A stretch of 64,000 bases of DNA from JAUIGE01 sp045106685. GTDB taxonomy: Bacteria; Bacteroidota; Bacteroidia; J057. Shown piece by piece: positions 1 to 7,728 of this stretch. The DNA lies in NCBI GenBank assembly GCA_045106685.1, contig JBGCFB010000115.1:4318-68317 (forward strand), written 5' to 3'. Under the pieces are notes generated by a model. It was given only the letters and a program-made list of their open reading frames with translations, searched no databases and was not told where the DNA came from. Within the stretch, counting starts at the first letter, position 1; each line of letters opens with the position of its first letter. The translations under genes were made by a program, and so were the position numbers.

Positions 1-352
1 TATTGGTACCCATCGCCGCAATCAGATTCAAGGCAATCCGTCGGTGTAGGTTCCACCGCTCCATGGCAAGTGCGAGCATAAACCCGCCTACAAACAGGAA
101 TAGAATTTTATGCCCGTATGGTGCCGCGGTTGCTGTCATATCCAGCGCGCCACTTACAGGAAATAGAACGAGCGGTAATAACGATGTGACAGCAATCGGA
201 ATAACCTCGGTGATCCACCAGGCTGCTATCCATAAGGTACAAGCCAGCACAGCTCGGCCAGCATCAGGAAGACCTTCTGGTTTGAAAAAAGCTAGTGTCA
301 GGAAAAAGAGAAGCGGTCCCAGAAATAGGAAAAGGATTTTACGAGGCTGCAT
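1..352 (-). CDS. DASS/SLC13-family anion:sodium symporter, N-terminal part (cut by window edge)
   Basis: Only the first 117 residues are in the window, read leftwards from an ATG at 352; the frame stays open to base 1. The translation starts MQPRKILFLFLGPLLFF, a hydrophobic first segment, followed by WIAAWWITEVIPIAVTSLLP and then HKILFLFVGGFMLALAMERW. The W-x-T-E-x-[IV]-P stretch followed by a GG-x-x-[IL]-A-x-A-M-E segment is the signature of the divalent anion:Na+ symporter family, which imports dicarboxylates, sulfate or phosphate across the inner membrane. The substrate cannot be told from this fragment. The upstream gap contains a palindromic repeat and no clear promoter. Confidence 0.8.
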   Translation of the reverse strand, partial: MQPRKILFLFLGPLLFFLTLAFFKPEGLPDAGRAVLACTLWIAAWWITEVIPIAVTSLLPLVLFPVSGALDMTATAAPYGHKILFLFVGGFMLALAMERWNLHRRIALNLIAAMGTN

Positions 353-362
353 GTAGGTAGGA

Positions 363-456
363 TTTTCACTTTTTAGATTTCTCGCTACTTGATCCTTGAT
401 ATTCGCTACTCTCGAATGATTGAAAAACACACGTGAGTATCAAGTATTGAGCAGCA
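363..456. repeat. Intergenic imperfect palindrome, CTACTTGATCCTTG word family
   Basis: The gap between the DASS transporter and the GT-C-like gene is almost filled by two imperfectly complementary arms. The left arm contains cttgatccttgatattcgct and the right arm, reverse-complemented, contains cttgatccttgctgctcaat. The same words recur at 27392-27480. There is no T-run, so it is not a normal terminator. Confidence 0.6.
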
Positions 457-460
457 AGGA

Positions 461-1777
461 TCAAGTCGAAAAGGATAATGAAACATTTCTATTGAATCCC
501 AAGCTCGCACAAACCACCAATAAAGGAATTACCGGAACGGCAAATCGGCTTGCGCCTAGCGGCCCTGTAGCCAGAGCAAGATAGAAGGGAATAGCCAGCA
601 ATAAAAGCATGATAGGCCAGTTTCTGCGATGCCTGAATAAGGCACTCGCTATTCCTATCATTAAGCCTATTTTTCCTAAAAACGACAAGCCTAACATGAA
701 AAGCGGCCAGAAACCCTGAGCTTTCATATACGACCATATCCCGCCATAGCCTTCCGATGAAAAAATGGCTAGCAGGCCTGTATTTTTCCCTGTGGCTCTA
801 TCCCAGTTGAAAAAATGATAGAGGTCAAAACGCCCCGGATCAGCAAAAAAATGAATCATACCTTTTGCATGGAGCGATGCATACGTGCCTGGGTTTTCCT
901 TCAATACGGCTGCTGCTTTTTGTTGAATAAACTGCTGCCTGCTGGGGTAATCTTGGATGGTATTTGCCTGTGCGGCTACCGCATCGACCCACCTTTCTGC
1001 CTCTGCTTCTCCATCGATGCGGACCTTGGTATAGTAGGCATTGTATTGGAGTAGATTGATGGATGTGATGCTTGAGAAATGGAATGAGCTAGTGCGGGCG
1101 TAATTGATGCCTCCAAGGCAAAGCGCTGATACTAAGGGGATTAGCGCAGTAATAACGGCCTTTGGAATCGATCTTTTTTTTACCCAACTCAAAAAAGGCA
1201 AAAAGATAATCATGCCCAGAGCCAGCGGATAGGTCACTGGTTTGAGCCAAAGACTCAGCGCTATACAAAGCGCAGTAATCCATATTCCGCGACTTTTTTC
1301 TTTTAACCAAAACAGCACCAATCCATAAGCCGCACCAATTAAAAGGCTTTGTAACCAGACTTCAGTCATGACTAGTCCCGGATAGATAAATACGGAAAAA
1401 CTGAGCGCGGTAAGTATAAAGAAAGCGCTGTTCTGTGAAACAGTTAGCAAGCGCAAGATGCGCCAGCTCAATACCAGATTGAACAGAAACAACAGATACT
1501 GTACAAAGAGTAGAAATGGAAAGGAGACGAGGACGCCAAGGATGATAGGGTAGAGTGGAGGCCGCTTGGTGAGGTAGTCCGTGCGGAATGGTGCTTCAAG
1601 GTCCCCACTATACAGGCTGCCGTGCTGAAAGAGATTTTCGGAAGCGGCGATATATTCTTTCGAATCAGCGAGAAGCCAGTTTTGTTGATTGAGCTGGAAT
1701 ATAAAAGCAGCGATCGCGATGGCGGAAAGTAAAATCCACCATCGCGATATGCGATTTTTTGTCCTAATGATGCTCAC
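461..1777 (-). CDS. GT-C-like polytopic membrane protein (glycosyltransferase 39/ArnT-like)
   Basis: 438 residues, multi-spanning: an N-terminal signal anchor (about residues 13-30), then alternating hydrophobic segments to the C terminus. An acidic motif follows the first segment (D38-S-K-E-Y42), and RPPLYP lies at 72-77. This arrangement, an acidic residue in the first extracytoplasmic loop followed by RPPLYP and repeated helices, is typical of dolichyl-phosphate-mannose mannosyltransferase-like GT-C enzymes that use polyprenyl-phosphate sugars. Donor and acceptor are unknown. The gene starts only 2 nt after the stop of the small secreted protein at 1780-2310, so the two are probably cotranscribed. 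The GT-C assignment rests on topology and the one motif. Confidence 0.6.
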   Translation of the reverse strand: MSIIRTKNRISRWWILLSAIAIAAFIFQLNQQNWLLADSKEYIAASENLFQHGSLYSGDLEAPFRTDYLTKRPPLYPIILGVLVSFPFLLFVQYLLFLFNLVLSWRILRLLTVSQNSAFFILTALSFSVFIYPGLVMTEVWLQSLLIGAAYGLVLFWLKEKSRGIWITALCIALSLWLKPVTYPLALGMIIFLPFLSWVKKRSIPKAVITALIPLVSALCLGGINYARTSSFHFSSITSINLLQYNAYYTKVRIDGEAEAERWVDAVAAQANTIQDYPSRQQFIQQKAAAVLKENPGTYASLHAKGMIHFFADPGRFDLYHFFNWDRATGKNTGLLAIFSSEGYGGIWSYMKAQGFWPLFMLGLSFLGKIGLMIGIASALFRHRRNWPIMLLLLAIPFYLALATGPLGASRFAVPVIPLLVVCASLGFNRNVSLSFST

Positions 1778-1779
1778 GG

Positions 1780-2310
1780 TTACTCTGTTCTCAGGATAAT
1801 CCAGGCTGCGGGACGAAGGTTCTTGTCACCCATTTGATTGACTCTGAATTCGGCTTCATCTTCAAGGTAAAGCATGGGCGTTTTGCATGTTTGACCAAAT
1901 GTGATCGTAAGCACCTTGAGTGGCTCTTTTCCTTTTGCGGGAAGTACGATGTCGGGAGTGCGAGGAAACTGAGCGGTGCCAAATATCCAGCGCTTATTGC
2001 AAGGTACGTTGCCGTATTGGGTGGAATCATTCTCGATGATGAGCGTTCTGCCTCGTTCTGCAAACTTGGTCCAGCTTTCACTAAAATGACAGGTGTACGA
2101 ACTCACTGTGTGGCAACTTGAGTCAAAAGCAACAGAAAAATTGATCGCTTTAATGTCAACATCGGTATTCTGAGCAGAGCCCATATATACATCCACGACC
2201 ACACTATCCTCAATCTGAGTGAAGGTATAGTTTACCTGATAGACTTGTGCAGTACCAAAATGAGCAAATGAGAATACGACGAGCAGTAAGGAGAGTAATC
2301 TTTTATACAT
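1780..2310 (-). CDS. Small secreted protein, paralogue of the N-terminal domain of the 11.3-13.2 kb T9SS protein
   Basis: 176 residues with a clear signal peptide (MYKRLLSLLLVVFSFAHFGT then AQ). The mature part is one beta-rich domain that lines up with the N-terminal domain of the T9SS protein at 11343-13214: both have a [DN]FSxA segment followed by DSC, a middle part with NKR or YNKRY, a segment of the type P-x-I-V-L/I-P, and a C-[KS]-x-[MI]-LYLE strand. The general shape resembles a cohesin-like beta sandwich, but this is a guess. No T9SS C-terminal domain is present, so it is probably periplasmic or released. It lies 2 nt upstream of the GT-C-like gene. Function unknown. Confidence 0.7.
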   Translation of the reverse strand: MYKRLLSLLLVVFSFAHFGTAQVYQVNYTFTQIEDSVVVDVYMGSAQNTDVDIKAINFSVAFDSSCHTVSSYTCHFSESWTKFAERGRTLIIENDSTQYGNVPCNKRWIFGTAQFPRTPDIVLPAKGKEPLKVLTITFGQTCKTPMLYLEDEAEFRVNQMGDKNLRPAAWIILRTE

Positions 2311-2418
2311 CGGTGTTTGTTTGTTGGCTAAAGTTAACGTGTTTGCATGTGGTTATTGATATGGATCAAAAAAATCTTTTTCAATTCCTACTTTTATATT
2401 GAGATTGATCTGCTCGTT

Positions 2419-3846
2419 ATGGTCACCTATATATTAAAACGACTACTCTTTTTTATACCTACACTATTCATTATTTCGCTGATGGCGTTTTGGATAAGTG
2501 TGGCTTCACCTGGCGATCCTGTAGATAATTTTGCCGGGACGGGAGCAGGTGGACTAGATGGTCAGAGCGAGGCGAGTTTTTCTCAGCTTAAAGAAAAAAG
2601 GGATCGGATTAGAAAAAAATTCAATCTTCATCTTCCTATTTTTTATGTAGGACTTTCGAGTATGGCTGAGCCTGATACGCTCTATCGGTTTTTTGAAAGA
2701 GAAGAAAAGGAAGGCATTGGGCGCCTTTTAAGTCATTCCGGGAATTGGCCTGCTTTGCAGAAATATCGCAACGCCTTGCTTGAACTGCGATATAAGGAAC
2801 GCTTTTTCTTTGAACAAAAACTGAAAATCCGCAAGAGTACGAAGCGCGATGTGGAGCAAATAGTGATTTCAGCCTATGGTGTTACCCAGGCACTTATCGC
2901 CGAAAGCAACGAGCAGATCATCGAGGATAGATTTTATCAACTCGATACCTTATTTGCCAAGCACCCTGTTCTTGTTGAGCTCGATAGCCAGTTGATTTCC
3001 GCCAAAGGGCTGTATGCTGAGTTACAGGCGAACCCACAGCGATGGAAAAACTATATTCCGAGCATTGATTTTTATGGAACAGAAAATCAATATCATAAAT
3101 GGGTTTGGAACATTCTTACAAAGCTGGACTTCGGGAACTCTTACGCCAATAGTCAGCCTGTTTCTGATAGAATAGGCGATCTCTTCTTTTGGTCAACCTT
3201 CTTCTCGCTCACTTCGATTTTTCTGGCGTATCTCATCTCTATTCCGTTGGGAATTATAGGCGCGAGTTTGCAAAACTCACGCTTCGATAAGATAACTACG
3301 ATAACCGTATTTGCGATGGATTCGCTGCCCAATTTCTGGGTGGCTACTTTGTTGCTCGTGACATTTGCTAATCCTGATGTTTTTAACTGGTTTCCTTCCA
3401 GTTTCAATGAATGGGACACAGGAGCCAGCCGGTTTGTCCTTCCTATGATTGCATATACTTATGGGAATATCGCCTTTGCAAGCAGAATCATGCGCGCAAG
3501 CATGTTGGAGGTTATTCAGCAGGATTATATCCGAACAGCATATGCAAAGGGACTGCGTCGTTGGGTGGTAATATCCAAACATGCTGCACGGAATGCCTTG
3601 CTACCAATCATAACGGGTTTTGCAGGACTATTTCCGGCGATGCTTGGAGGCCAGGTTGTGCTTGAAACGATTTTCTCCATTCCAGGAATGGGTAGAGAAG
3701 TCTTTGAAGCCTCATTTTCAAAAGATGTTCCCATGATTATGGCAGTGTTTACGGTCACGGGCTTTCTTACCATTATGGGCTATTTGGTTAGTGACTTATT
3801 GTATACTATTGCCGACCCTCGAATTCGACTCAATTCTAAAGACTAA
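2419..3846 (+). CDS. ABC transporter permease, OppB/DppB type, with enlarged extracytoplasmic region
   Basis: 475 residues from the ATG at 2419. An upstream in-frame ATG at 2347 exists, but MVTYILKRLLFFIPTLFIIS is the standard OppB start: a positively charged end followed by TM1. After the usual SPGDPVDNFAG comes a hydrophilic insertion of roughly 200 residues. The transmembrane core begins near DFGNSYANSQPVSDR. The cytoplasmic EAA loop that docks the ATPase is seen as DYIRTAYAKGL near residues 369-379, and the C terminus ends DLLYTIADPRIRL. Family members are usually about 310 residues, so the extra length is real. It is followed 20 nt later by the partner permease. No ATPase or binding protein gene lies nearby. 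The substrate is presumably a peptide. Confidence 0.85.
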   Translation: MVTYILKRLLFFIPTLFIISLMAFWISVASPGDPVDNFAGTGAGGLDGQSEASFSQLKEKRDRIRKKFNLHLPIFYVGLSSMAEPDTLYRFFEREEKEGIGRLLSHSGNWPALQKYRNALLELRYKERFFFEQKLKIRKSTKRDVEQIVISAYGVTQALIAESNEQIIEDRFYQLDTLFAKHPVLVELDSQLISAKGLYAELQANPQRWKNYIPSIDFYGTENQYHKWVWNILTKLDFGNSYANSQPVSDRIGDLFFWSTFFSLTSIFLAYLISIPLGIIGASLQNSRFDKITTITVFAMDSLPNFWVATLLLVTFANPDVFNWFPSSFNEWDTGASRFVLPMIAYTYGNIAFASRIMRASMLEVIQQDYIRTAYAKGLRRWVVISKHAARNALLPIITGFAGLFPAMLGGQVVLETIFSIPGMGREVFEASFSKDVPMIMAVFTVTGFLTIMGYLVSDLLYTIADPRIRLNSKD

Positions 3847-3866
3847 AATCGATCTGAAAGTAGCGG

Positions 3867-5213
3867 ATGATATTTAATTTTCATATCAAAAACCTGGGAA
3901 GAAAGGCACGCAGCATGTGGGCTCAACTGGAAGGACGCACTACTGCTAAAATAGCAGCAGTGTTTTTGATATTTTTATTTACCCTGGCCATTTTCGCAGA
4001 TTTTATAGCAAATGATCGCCCCCTTTATGCGCACTATAACGGAGAGGTGCATTATCCTTTTTTAACTCCTTTGCGCATTGATAGTGTCTGGAATTATAAT
4101 GAGGGTAAGTACCAAAAATTCGCTTATAATACTGTCGACTGGCGAAGCCTTCCACTTGAAAGCGTAGTTTGGCCACTGATACCGTACAGTCCTAATCGAT
4201 TAGACCCGCACAATCGAAAACCTATTCCTCCAGGGGCTGCCCAGTTTTATGAAACATACTGGGGGGAATTAAAGCCTATTCCACGCCGACTGAGGCACTG
4301 GCTTGGCACATATACTAATGGGCAAGATGTTCTTGCAGGGCTCATACACGGTGCTCGTATCTCCCTTATGGTGGGGATTTTATCGGTCTTAATAGCCTTT
4401 TTTATAGGCATCTTTGTAGGATCACTTGCCGGGTTCTATGGCGATACACGTCTCAAAACGTCGAGAGCGCGATACCTTCTCACTTTCCTATCGTTGTTTT
4501 TTGCATATTTCTATGGATTTTATGTGAGACGCTATACACTTACCGAAGCTGGAGAGGAAGGTGCTTTAGCCTTTCTGGGCGCAATAACGGTGAGCTTTCT
4601 CTGGGCTTTTACATCTATTTTTTTAGGACAAAAAGTAGGGAAATTCCTTGGAAAAATGGGCGGTTTTTTGGGAAAAGAAATTGCCTTTCCAATTGACTGG
4701 TGGGTCTCCAGGGTGATCGAAATTTTAAGATCAATTCCTGTTATTCTGCTTATAATAGCATTTTCAGTAGTGTTTGGAGGAAGTGTCGTTTTCGTTATCC
4801 TTATTATTGGACTGACTGGTTGGACCGGAGTAGCCCGCCTGATCCGGGCTGAATTTTTTAGAGTGGTCAATTTGGACTACATGGAAGCCGGGCGTGCCTT
4901 GGGTTTTCACGAGCGACGCTTGATTTTTAAACATGCTCTTCCCAATGCGATTGGGCCTGTTTTGGTGTCAATTTCATTTGGAATTGCAGGGGCCATTATG
5001 GTGGAATCGATGCTGTCTTTCCTCAATATAGGCGTAGGCCCCGATGTCGTTACATGGGGAACCTTACTTCGCAAAGGGCGCAGTAACTTCGATATGTGGT
5101 GGCTGACCGTATTCCCCGGCTTTATGATTTTCCTTACCGTGCTTGCATTCAACCTATTAGGCGAACGCCTGCGCGATGTGCTGGACCCGAGAGACGAGTT
5201 GCATAATTCATGA
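3867..5213 (+). CDS. ABC transporter permease, OppC/DppC type
   Basis: 448 residues, longer than the usual 300. It has an N-terminal TM (about residues 28-50), then a long extracytoplasmic stretch with a GQDVLAGLIHGARISLMVG segment, which is the conserved entry to the permease core (typically TDxLGRDVLSRLIYGAR). An additional hydrophobic pair (near LLTFLSLFFAYFYG) is inserted in the core. The EAA loop NLDYMEAGRALG is near residue 335, and the C terminus has LRDVLDPRDE, matching the conserved LRDxLDPR. It forms the second half of a heterodimeric channel with the permease 20 nt upstream. The ATPase subunits must be encoded elsewhere. Confidence 0.88.
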   Translation: MIFNFHIKNLGRKARSMWAQLEGRTTAKIAAVFLIFLFTLAIFADFIANDRPLYAHYNGEVHYPFLTPLRIDSVWNYNEGKYQKFAYNTVDWRSLPLESVVWPLIPYSPNRLDPHNRKPIPPGAAQFYETYWGELKPIPRRLRHWLGTYTNGQDVLAGLIHGARISLMVGILSVLIAFFIGIFVGSLAGFYGDTRLKTSRARYLLTFLSLFFAYFYGFYVRRYTLTEAGEEGALAFLGAITVSFLWAFTSIFLGQKVGKFLGKMGGFLGKEIAFPIDWWVSRVIEILRSIPVILLIIAFSVVFGGSVVFVILIIGLTGWTGVARLIRAEFFRVVNLDYMEAGRALGFHERRLIFKHALPNAIGPVLVSISFGIAGAIMVESMLSFLNIGVGPDVVTWGTLLRKGRSNFDMWWLTVFPGFMIFLTVLAFNLLGERLRDVLDPRDELHNS

Positions 5214-5303
5214 GTACATGAAATCCGAAAGCAGAGTAGAGAGATTTGAAGTATTGTGAACACCTCTGATTTCTGATCTCATGTATGCTGCACTCATGTA
5301 CTC
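5212..5303. repeat. Intergenic palindrome with GAGTACATGA arms
   Basis: Arms gagtacatga (5212-5221) and tcatgtactc (5294-5303) are perfect complements separated by 72 nt; the interior repeats related words (ctgatttctgatctcatg). The repeat overlaps the last codons of the permease gene and the last codons of the adenosyltransferase gene, which converge here. No T-run is present. Confidence 0.55.
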
Positions 5304-5839
5304 TTCCATACAATCTCCTCCGAACCCGTCTCGCTACTCGCTTTTCTAGCAAGCACAAATAGCCAGTCACTCAGCCTGTTCAGGTACCGAACGATATTAG
5401 CGTCTACGTCTACATTTGAAGCGAGCTCGACGACGCGACGTTCTGCTCTGCGGCAAACACAGCGCGCGATATGGGCCTGTGCATTGGCAGGATGCCCTCC
5501 GGGAAGAACGAAGTTGGTGAGAGGAGGAAGATGCTCTTCCATCTCATCAATCGATGTTTCCAGAACCTCAATTCCTTCAGGGCTAAAATCAGGCAGCTTG
5601 AAAGCCGATTTCGATGGATCATTAGCAAGATGTGACCCAAGCGTAAATAGGCGGTCTTGAATGCCGCGAAGCAGAGGAATATGCTTATTTAGGGAGGGGA
5701 ATGTGCTCATATAGCCTATATGACTATTAAGTTCGTCCACTGTGCCGTAAGCCTCGATACGTAAATCGTACTTTGGTACACGTGTTCCACCAAGTAAGCC
5801 CGTTTCTCCTGAATCGCCTTTTTTTGTATAGATTTTCAT
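5294..5839 (-). CDS. pduO: ATP:cob(I)alamin adenosyltransferase, PduO type
   Basis: 181 residues from the ATG at 5839; the frame extends further upstream, but that extension would run across the promoter region. MKIYTKKGDSGETGLLGG at the start is the PduO-family ATP-binding N terminus, followed by RIEAYGTVDELNSHIG and, near the C terminus, an LPGG...HIARCVCRRAERR block that carries the conserved Arg/Glu residues of the active site. The enzyme transfers the adenosyl group of ATP to cob(I)alamin to make coenzyme B12 in the cytosol. It is divergent from serine palmitoyltransferase. The C-terminal codons coincide with one arm of an intergenic palindrome. Confidence 0.93.
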   Translation of the reverse strand: MKIYTKKGDSGETGLLGGTRVPKYDLRIEAYGTVDELNSHIGYMSTFPSLNKHIPLLRGIQDRLFTLGSHLANDPSKSAFKLPDFSPEGIEVLETSIDEMEEHLPPLTNFVLPGGHPANAQAHIARCVCRRAERRVVELASNVDVDANIVRYLNRLSDWLFVLARKASSETGSEEIVWKST

Positions 5840-5868
5840 AAATTCACTTTCGTAATGCGCAGTTAACT

Positions 5869-5907
5869 GCAAAGATGCGCATGTTGTTAAAAAACCGCTA
5901 TCTTTGC
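5869..5907. promoter_or_regulatory. Back-to-back Bacteroidota -7 elements for pduO (minus) and spt (plus)
   Basis: TATCTTTG at 5899-5906 on the plus strand matches the Bacteroidota -7 consensus TAnnTTTG and lies 38 nt before the spt ATG. On the minus strand CATCTTTG (5870-5877) is one base off and lies 30 nt before the pduO ATG. Together they form the inverted pair gcaaagat / atctttgc. No good TTG -33 box is seen at the usual 19-21 nt spacing for either. Confidence 0.55.
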
Positions 5908-5944
5908 GGGCTAATTGTTCGGCTAAAAAACAGGAATATTGCCA

Positions 5945-7207
5945 ATGGCACATACACACGACCTTTTCGACAAGATAGACAAGATGATGGCAACCGATCT
6001 CGGCCAGTGGGCTGATATTGGTCCAGGCTACTTCCACTTCCCTAAACTAGAGGGCGATGTCGCTCCTCGCATGAAGTTTGGTGGCAAGGAAATGCTCAAC
6101 TGGTCTATCAATAGCTATCTCGGTTTGGCAAACCATCCCGAGATTAGAAAAATTGACGGCGAAGCTGCTGCTGATTACGGTTTGGCTTACCCTATGGGCT
6201 CTCGTATGCTCACAGGTAACACCGATGTTCATGAGCAGTTTGAAAAAAGCGCCGCTGAGTTTATGGATAAGGAATCTACATACCTGCTCAACTTCGGTTA
6301 TCAGGGTTGTGTTTCTATTATTCACAGTCTTGCTGGCCCTCGCGATGTGATCGTTTATGATCAGCTTTCACACGCGTGTATTATGGACGGTATGGTATTG
6401 AGTCGCGCAAAGCGTCTTGTCTATGCCCACAATAACATGGACCAGTTTGAGAAGCGTCTTCAGCGCGCTGAGAAAATCGTAGCCGAAACAGGTGGCGGTA
6501 TTCTCGTGATTACTGAAGGTGTTTTCGGAATGAAAGGAACCCTTGGCAAGCTTGATGATATCGTAGCATTTAAAGACCGTTACAACTTCCGCCTCTTTGT
6601 GGATGATGCTCACGGCTTCGGTGTTATGGGTAAAACTGGCCAGGGTACAGGTGAGCACTTCGGTGTTCAGGATAAAATTGACGTGCTATTCTGCACATTC
6701 GCCAAGAGTATGGCGGGCTTCGGAGCTTTTGTTGCTGGTGATGAAAAAGTAGTGAAGTTTCTTCGCTATAATATGCGTTCGCAGATTTATGCGAAATCGC
6801 TATGTATGCCAATGACAGTAGGAGCTGTGAAGCGCCTGGAGATGCTTCGCACCATGCCTGAGCTACGCGAGAACCTTTGGCATGTAGTGAACTACTTGCA
6901 AGCCGGTCTTCGTAAGCGCGGTTTTGATATCGGTAATCCAGAGTCGCCCGTGACACCTGTCTTTATGAAAGGTGGTGCTAAGGAAGCTGCTGGAGTGATC
7001 ATGGATCTTCGTGAGAATTACAACATTTTTGTATCGGTTGTAACCTACCCAGTAGTGGAGCGCGGAGTGATTATGCTACGTATGATTCCTACTGCCATGC
7101 ACACTGAAGCCGATGTTGAAGAGACTTTGGACGCTTTTGAGGCAGTCCGAACCAAAATTGAGCAAGGTGTTTACCTAAAAATGGAGCTTGGAGCCCTTCA
7201 AGTTTAA
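5945..7207 (+). CDS. spt: Serine palmitoyltransferase (alpha-oxoamine synthase family)
   Basis: 420 residues, fold-type I PLP enzyme. The ATG at 5945 is preferred over an in-frame TTG two codons earlier. Visible features are NSYLGLANHPE, the GSRMLTGN loop, VDDAHGFGVMG (D220 to pair with the pyridine nitrogen, H223), and the PLP lysine in TFAKSMAG (K254). The FAKSMAG context, rather than the TxSKAxG of KBL or BioF, and the DKESTYLLNFGYQG segment match the Bacteroidota serine palmitoyltransferases that condense serine and an acyl-CoA to 3-ketosphinganine, the first step of sphingolipid synthesis. It has its own -7 element (5899-5906) and a strong terminator, so it is probably monocistronic. Confidence 0.9.
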   Translation: MAHTHDLFDKIDKMMATDLGQWADIGPGYFHFPKLEGDVAPRMKFGGKEMLNWSINSYLGLANHPEIRKIDGEAAADYGLAYPMGSRMLTGNTDVHEQFEKSAAEFMDKESTYLLNFGYQGCVSIIHSLAGPRDVIVYDQLSHACIMDGMVLSRAKRLVYAHNNMDQFEKRLQRAEKIVAETGGGILVITEGVFGMKGTLGKLDDIVAFKDRYNFRLFVDDAHGFGVMGKTGQGTGEHFGVQDKIDVLFCTFAKSMAGFGAFVAGDEKVVKFLRYNMRSQIYAKSLCMPMTVGAVKRLEMLRTMPELRENLWHVVNYLQAGLRKRGFDIGNPESPVTPVFMKGGAKEAAGVIMDLRENYNIFVSVVTYPVVERGVIMLRMIPTAMHTEADVEETLDAFEAVRTKIEQGVYLKMELGALQV

Positions 7208-7227
7208 TTTTAATGAAAAAAAAACGG

Positions 7228-7265
7228 GTCATGTGTTGCAAATTGCGCAGCGCATGGCTTTTTTT
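7228..7265 (+). terminator. Intrinsic terminator of spt
   Basis: Arms gtcatgtgttgc (7228-7239) and gcagcgcatggc (7247-7258) form a 12-bp stem with three G-U pairs and a 7-nt loop, followed by seven T. Confidence 0.85.
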
Positions 7266-7340
7266 ACGCCCTGAACGATCTTTCTAACACATAACGCAAT
7301 TTCTTTTACCTTTTACACACCTTAAGATATATCTACTATC

Positions 7341-7520
7341 ATGGACAAATTCAACGAACTTAAAGGCATCATCGTGAACATTGAGGATGACTTCAACAAG
7401 TTTTACGACAAGAAGAACAAAGCTGCTGGTACACGTGCGCGTAAAGCCATGCAGGATCTACGTAACCTCGCACAAGATATCCGCAAGGAAATCCAGGAGA
7501 TCAAAAATGCCGACGAATAG
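7341..7520 (+). CDS. Histone H1-like protein (Hc1 family), 59 residues
   Basis: A 59-residue frame from ATG 7341 to TAG 7520, MDKFNELKGIIVNIEDDFNK followed by KNKAAGTRARKAMQDLRNLA and a lysine- and glutamate-rich end. The NKAAGTRxRKxMQxLxxLAQxIRxxIQ core is the small Bacteroidota version of the bacterial histone H1/Hc1 family, predicted to be a short helical hairpin that binds DNA. The basic and acidic residues are about balanced, unlike the very basic chlamydial Hc1, so DNA compaction should be taken as family knowledge and not as proven. It is monocistronic: a terminator precedes it (7228-7265) and another follows 18 nt after the stop. Start and stop are unambiguous. Confidence 0.85.
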   Translation: MDKFNELKGIIVNIEDDFNKFYDKKNKAAGTRARKAMQDLRNLAQDIRKEIQEIKNADE

Positions 7521-7538
7521 GCCTTTCGATTTCTTTAA

Positions 7539-7589
7539 TATACAAAAAGGCTATCTCGTATGAGATAGCCTTTTTGTATATATAATGTT
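7539..7589. terminator. Strong symmetric terminator after the histone H1-like gene
   Basis: Two perfectly complementary 19-nt arms, tatacaaaaaggctatctc (7539-7557) and its complement (7562-7580), with a 4-nt loop. The arm contains an A5 tract on one side and T5 on the other, and a further T7 run follows, so it should stop transcripts from both directions. Confidence 0.9.
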
Positions 7590-7635
7590 TTTTTGTGTTA
7601 GAAAGAATCGAGGACTAAGAACACCCCGAACCTAA

Positions 7636-7727
7636 AAGTCTTTGCTGTTTGATCTTCTGCCTTCGATGTTCGACCTGATTTTTAAAAGGCGAGGATCGAG
7701 CATCAAGGATCGAGCATCGAAGACGAG
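7636..7727. repeat. Intergenic palindrome, CTTTGCTGTTTGATCTT word family
   Basis: The 21-mer starting aagtctttgctgtttgat at 7636-7656 recurs exactly at 36813-36833. Here it is followed by an imperfect complement containing ggatcgagcatcaaggatcg and atcgaagacgag. It fills the gap between the histone H1-like gene and the end of dapA. Confidence 0.6.
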
Positions 7728-7728
7728 T

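Noticed and set aside
3..356. Plus-strand frame of 117 codons at the left edge
   Set aside because: The opposite strand reads as a clear DASS transporter N terminus (WWITEVIPIAVTSLLP); the plus frame is Arg/Pro-rich and has no recognisable feature.
5294..6037. 247-codon version of the adenosyltransferase gene
   Set aside because: The extra 66 codons would cross the divergent promoter and the start of spt, and MKIYTKKGDSG is the standard family start.
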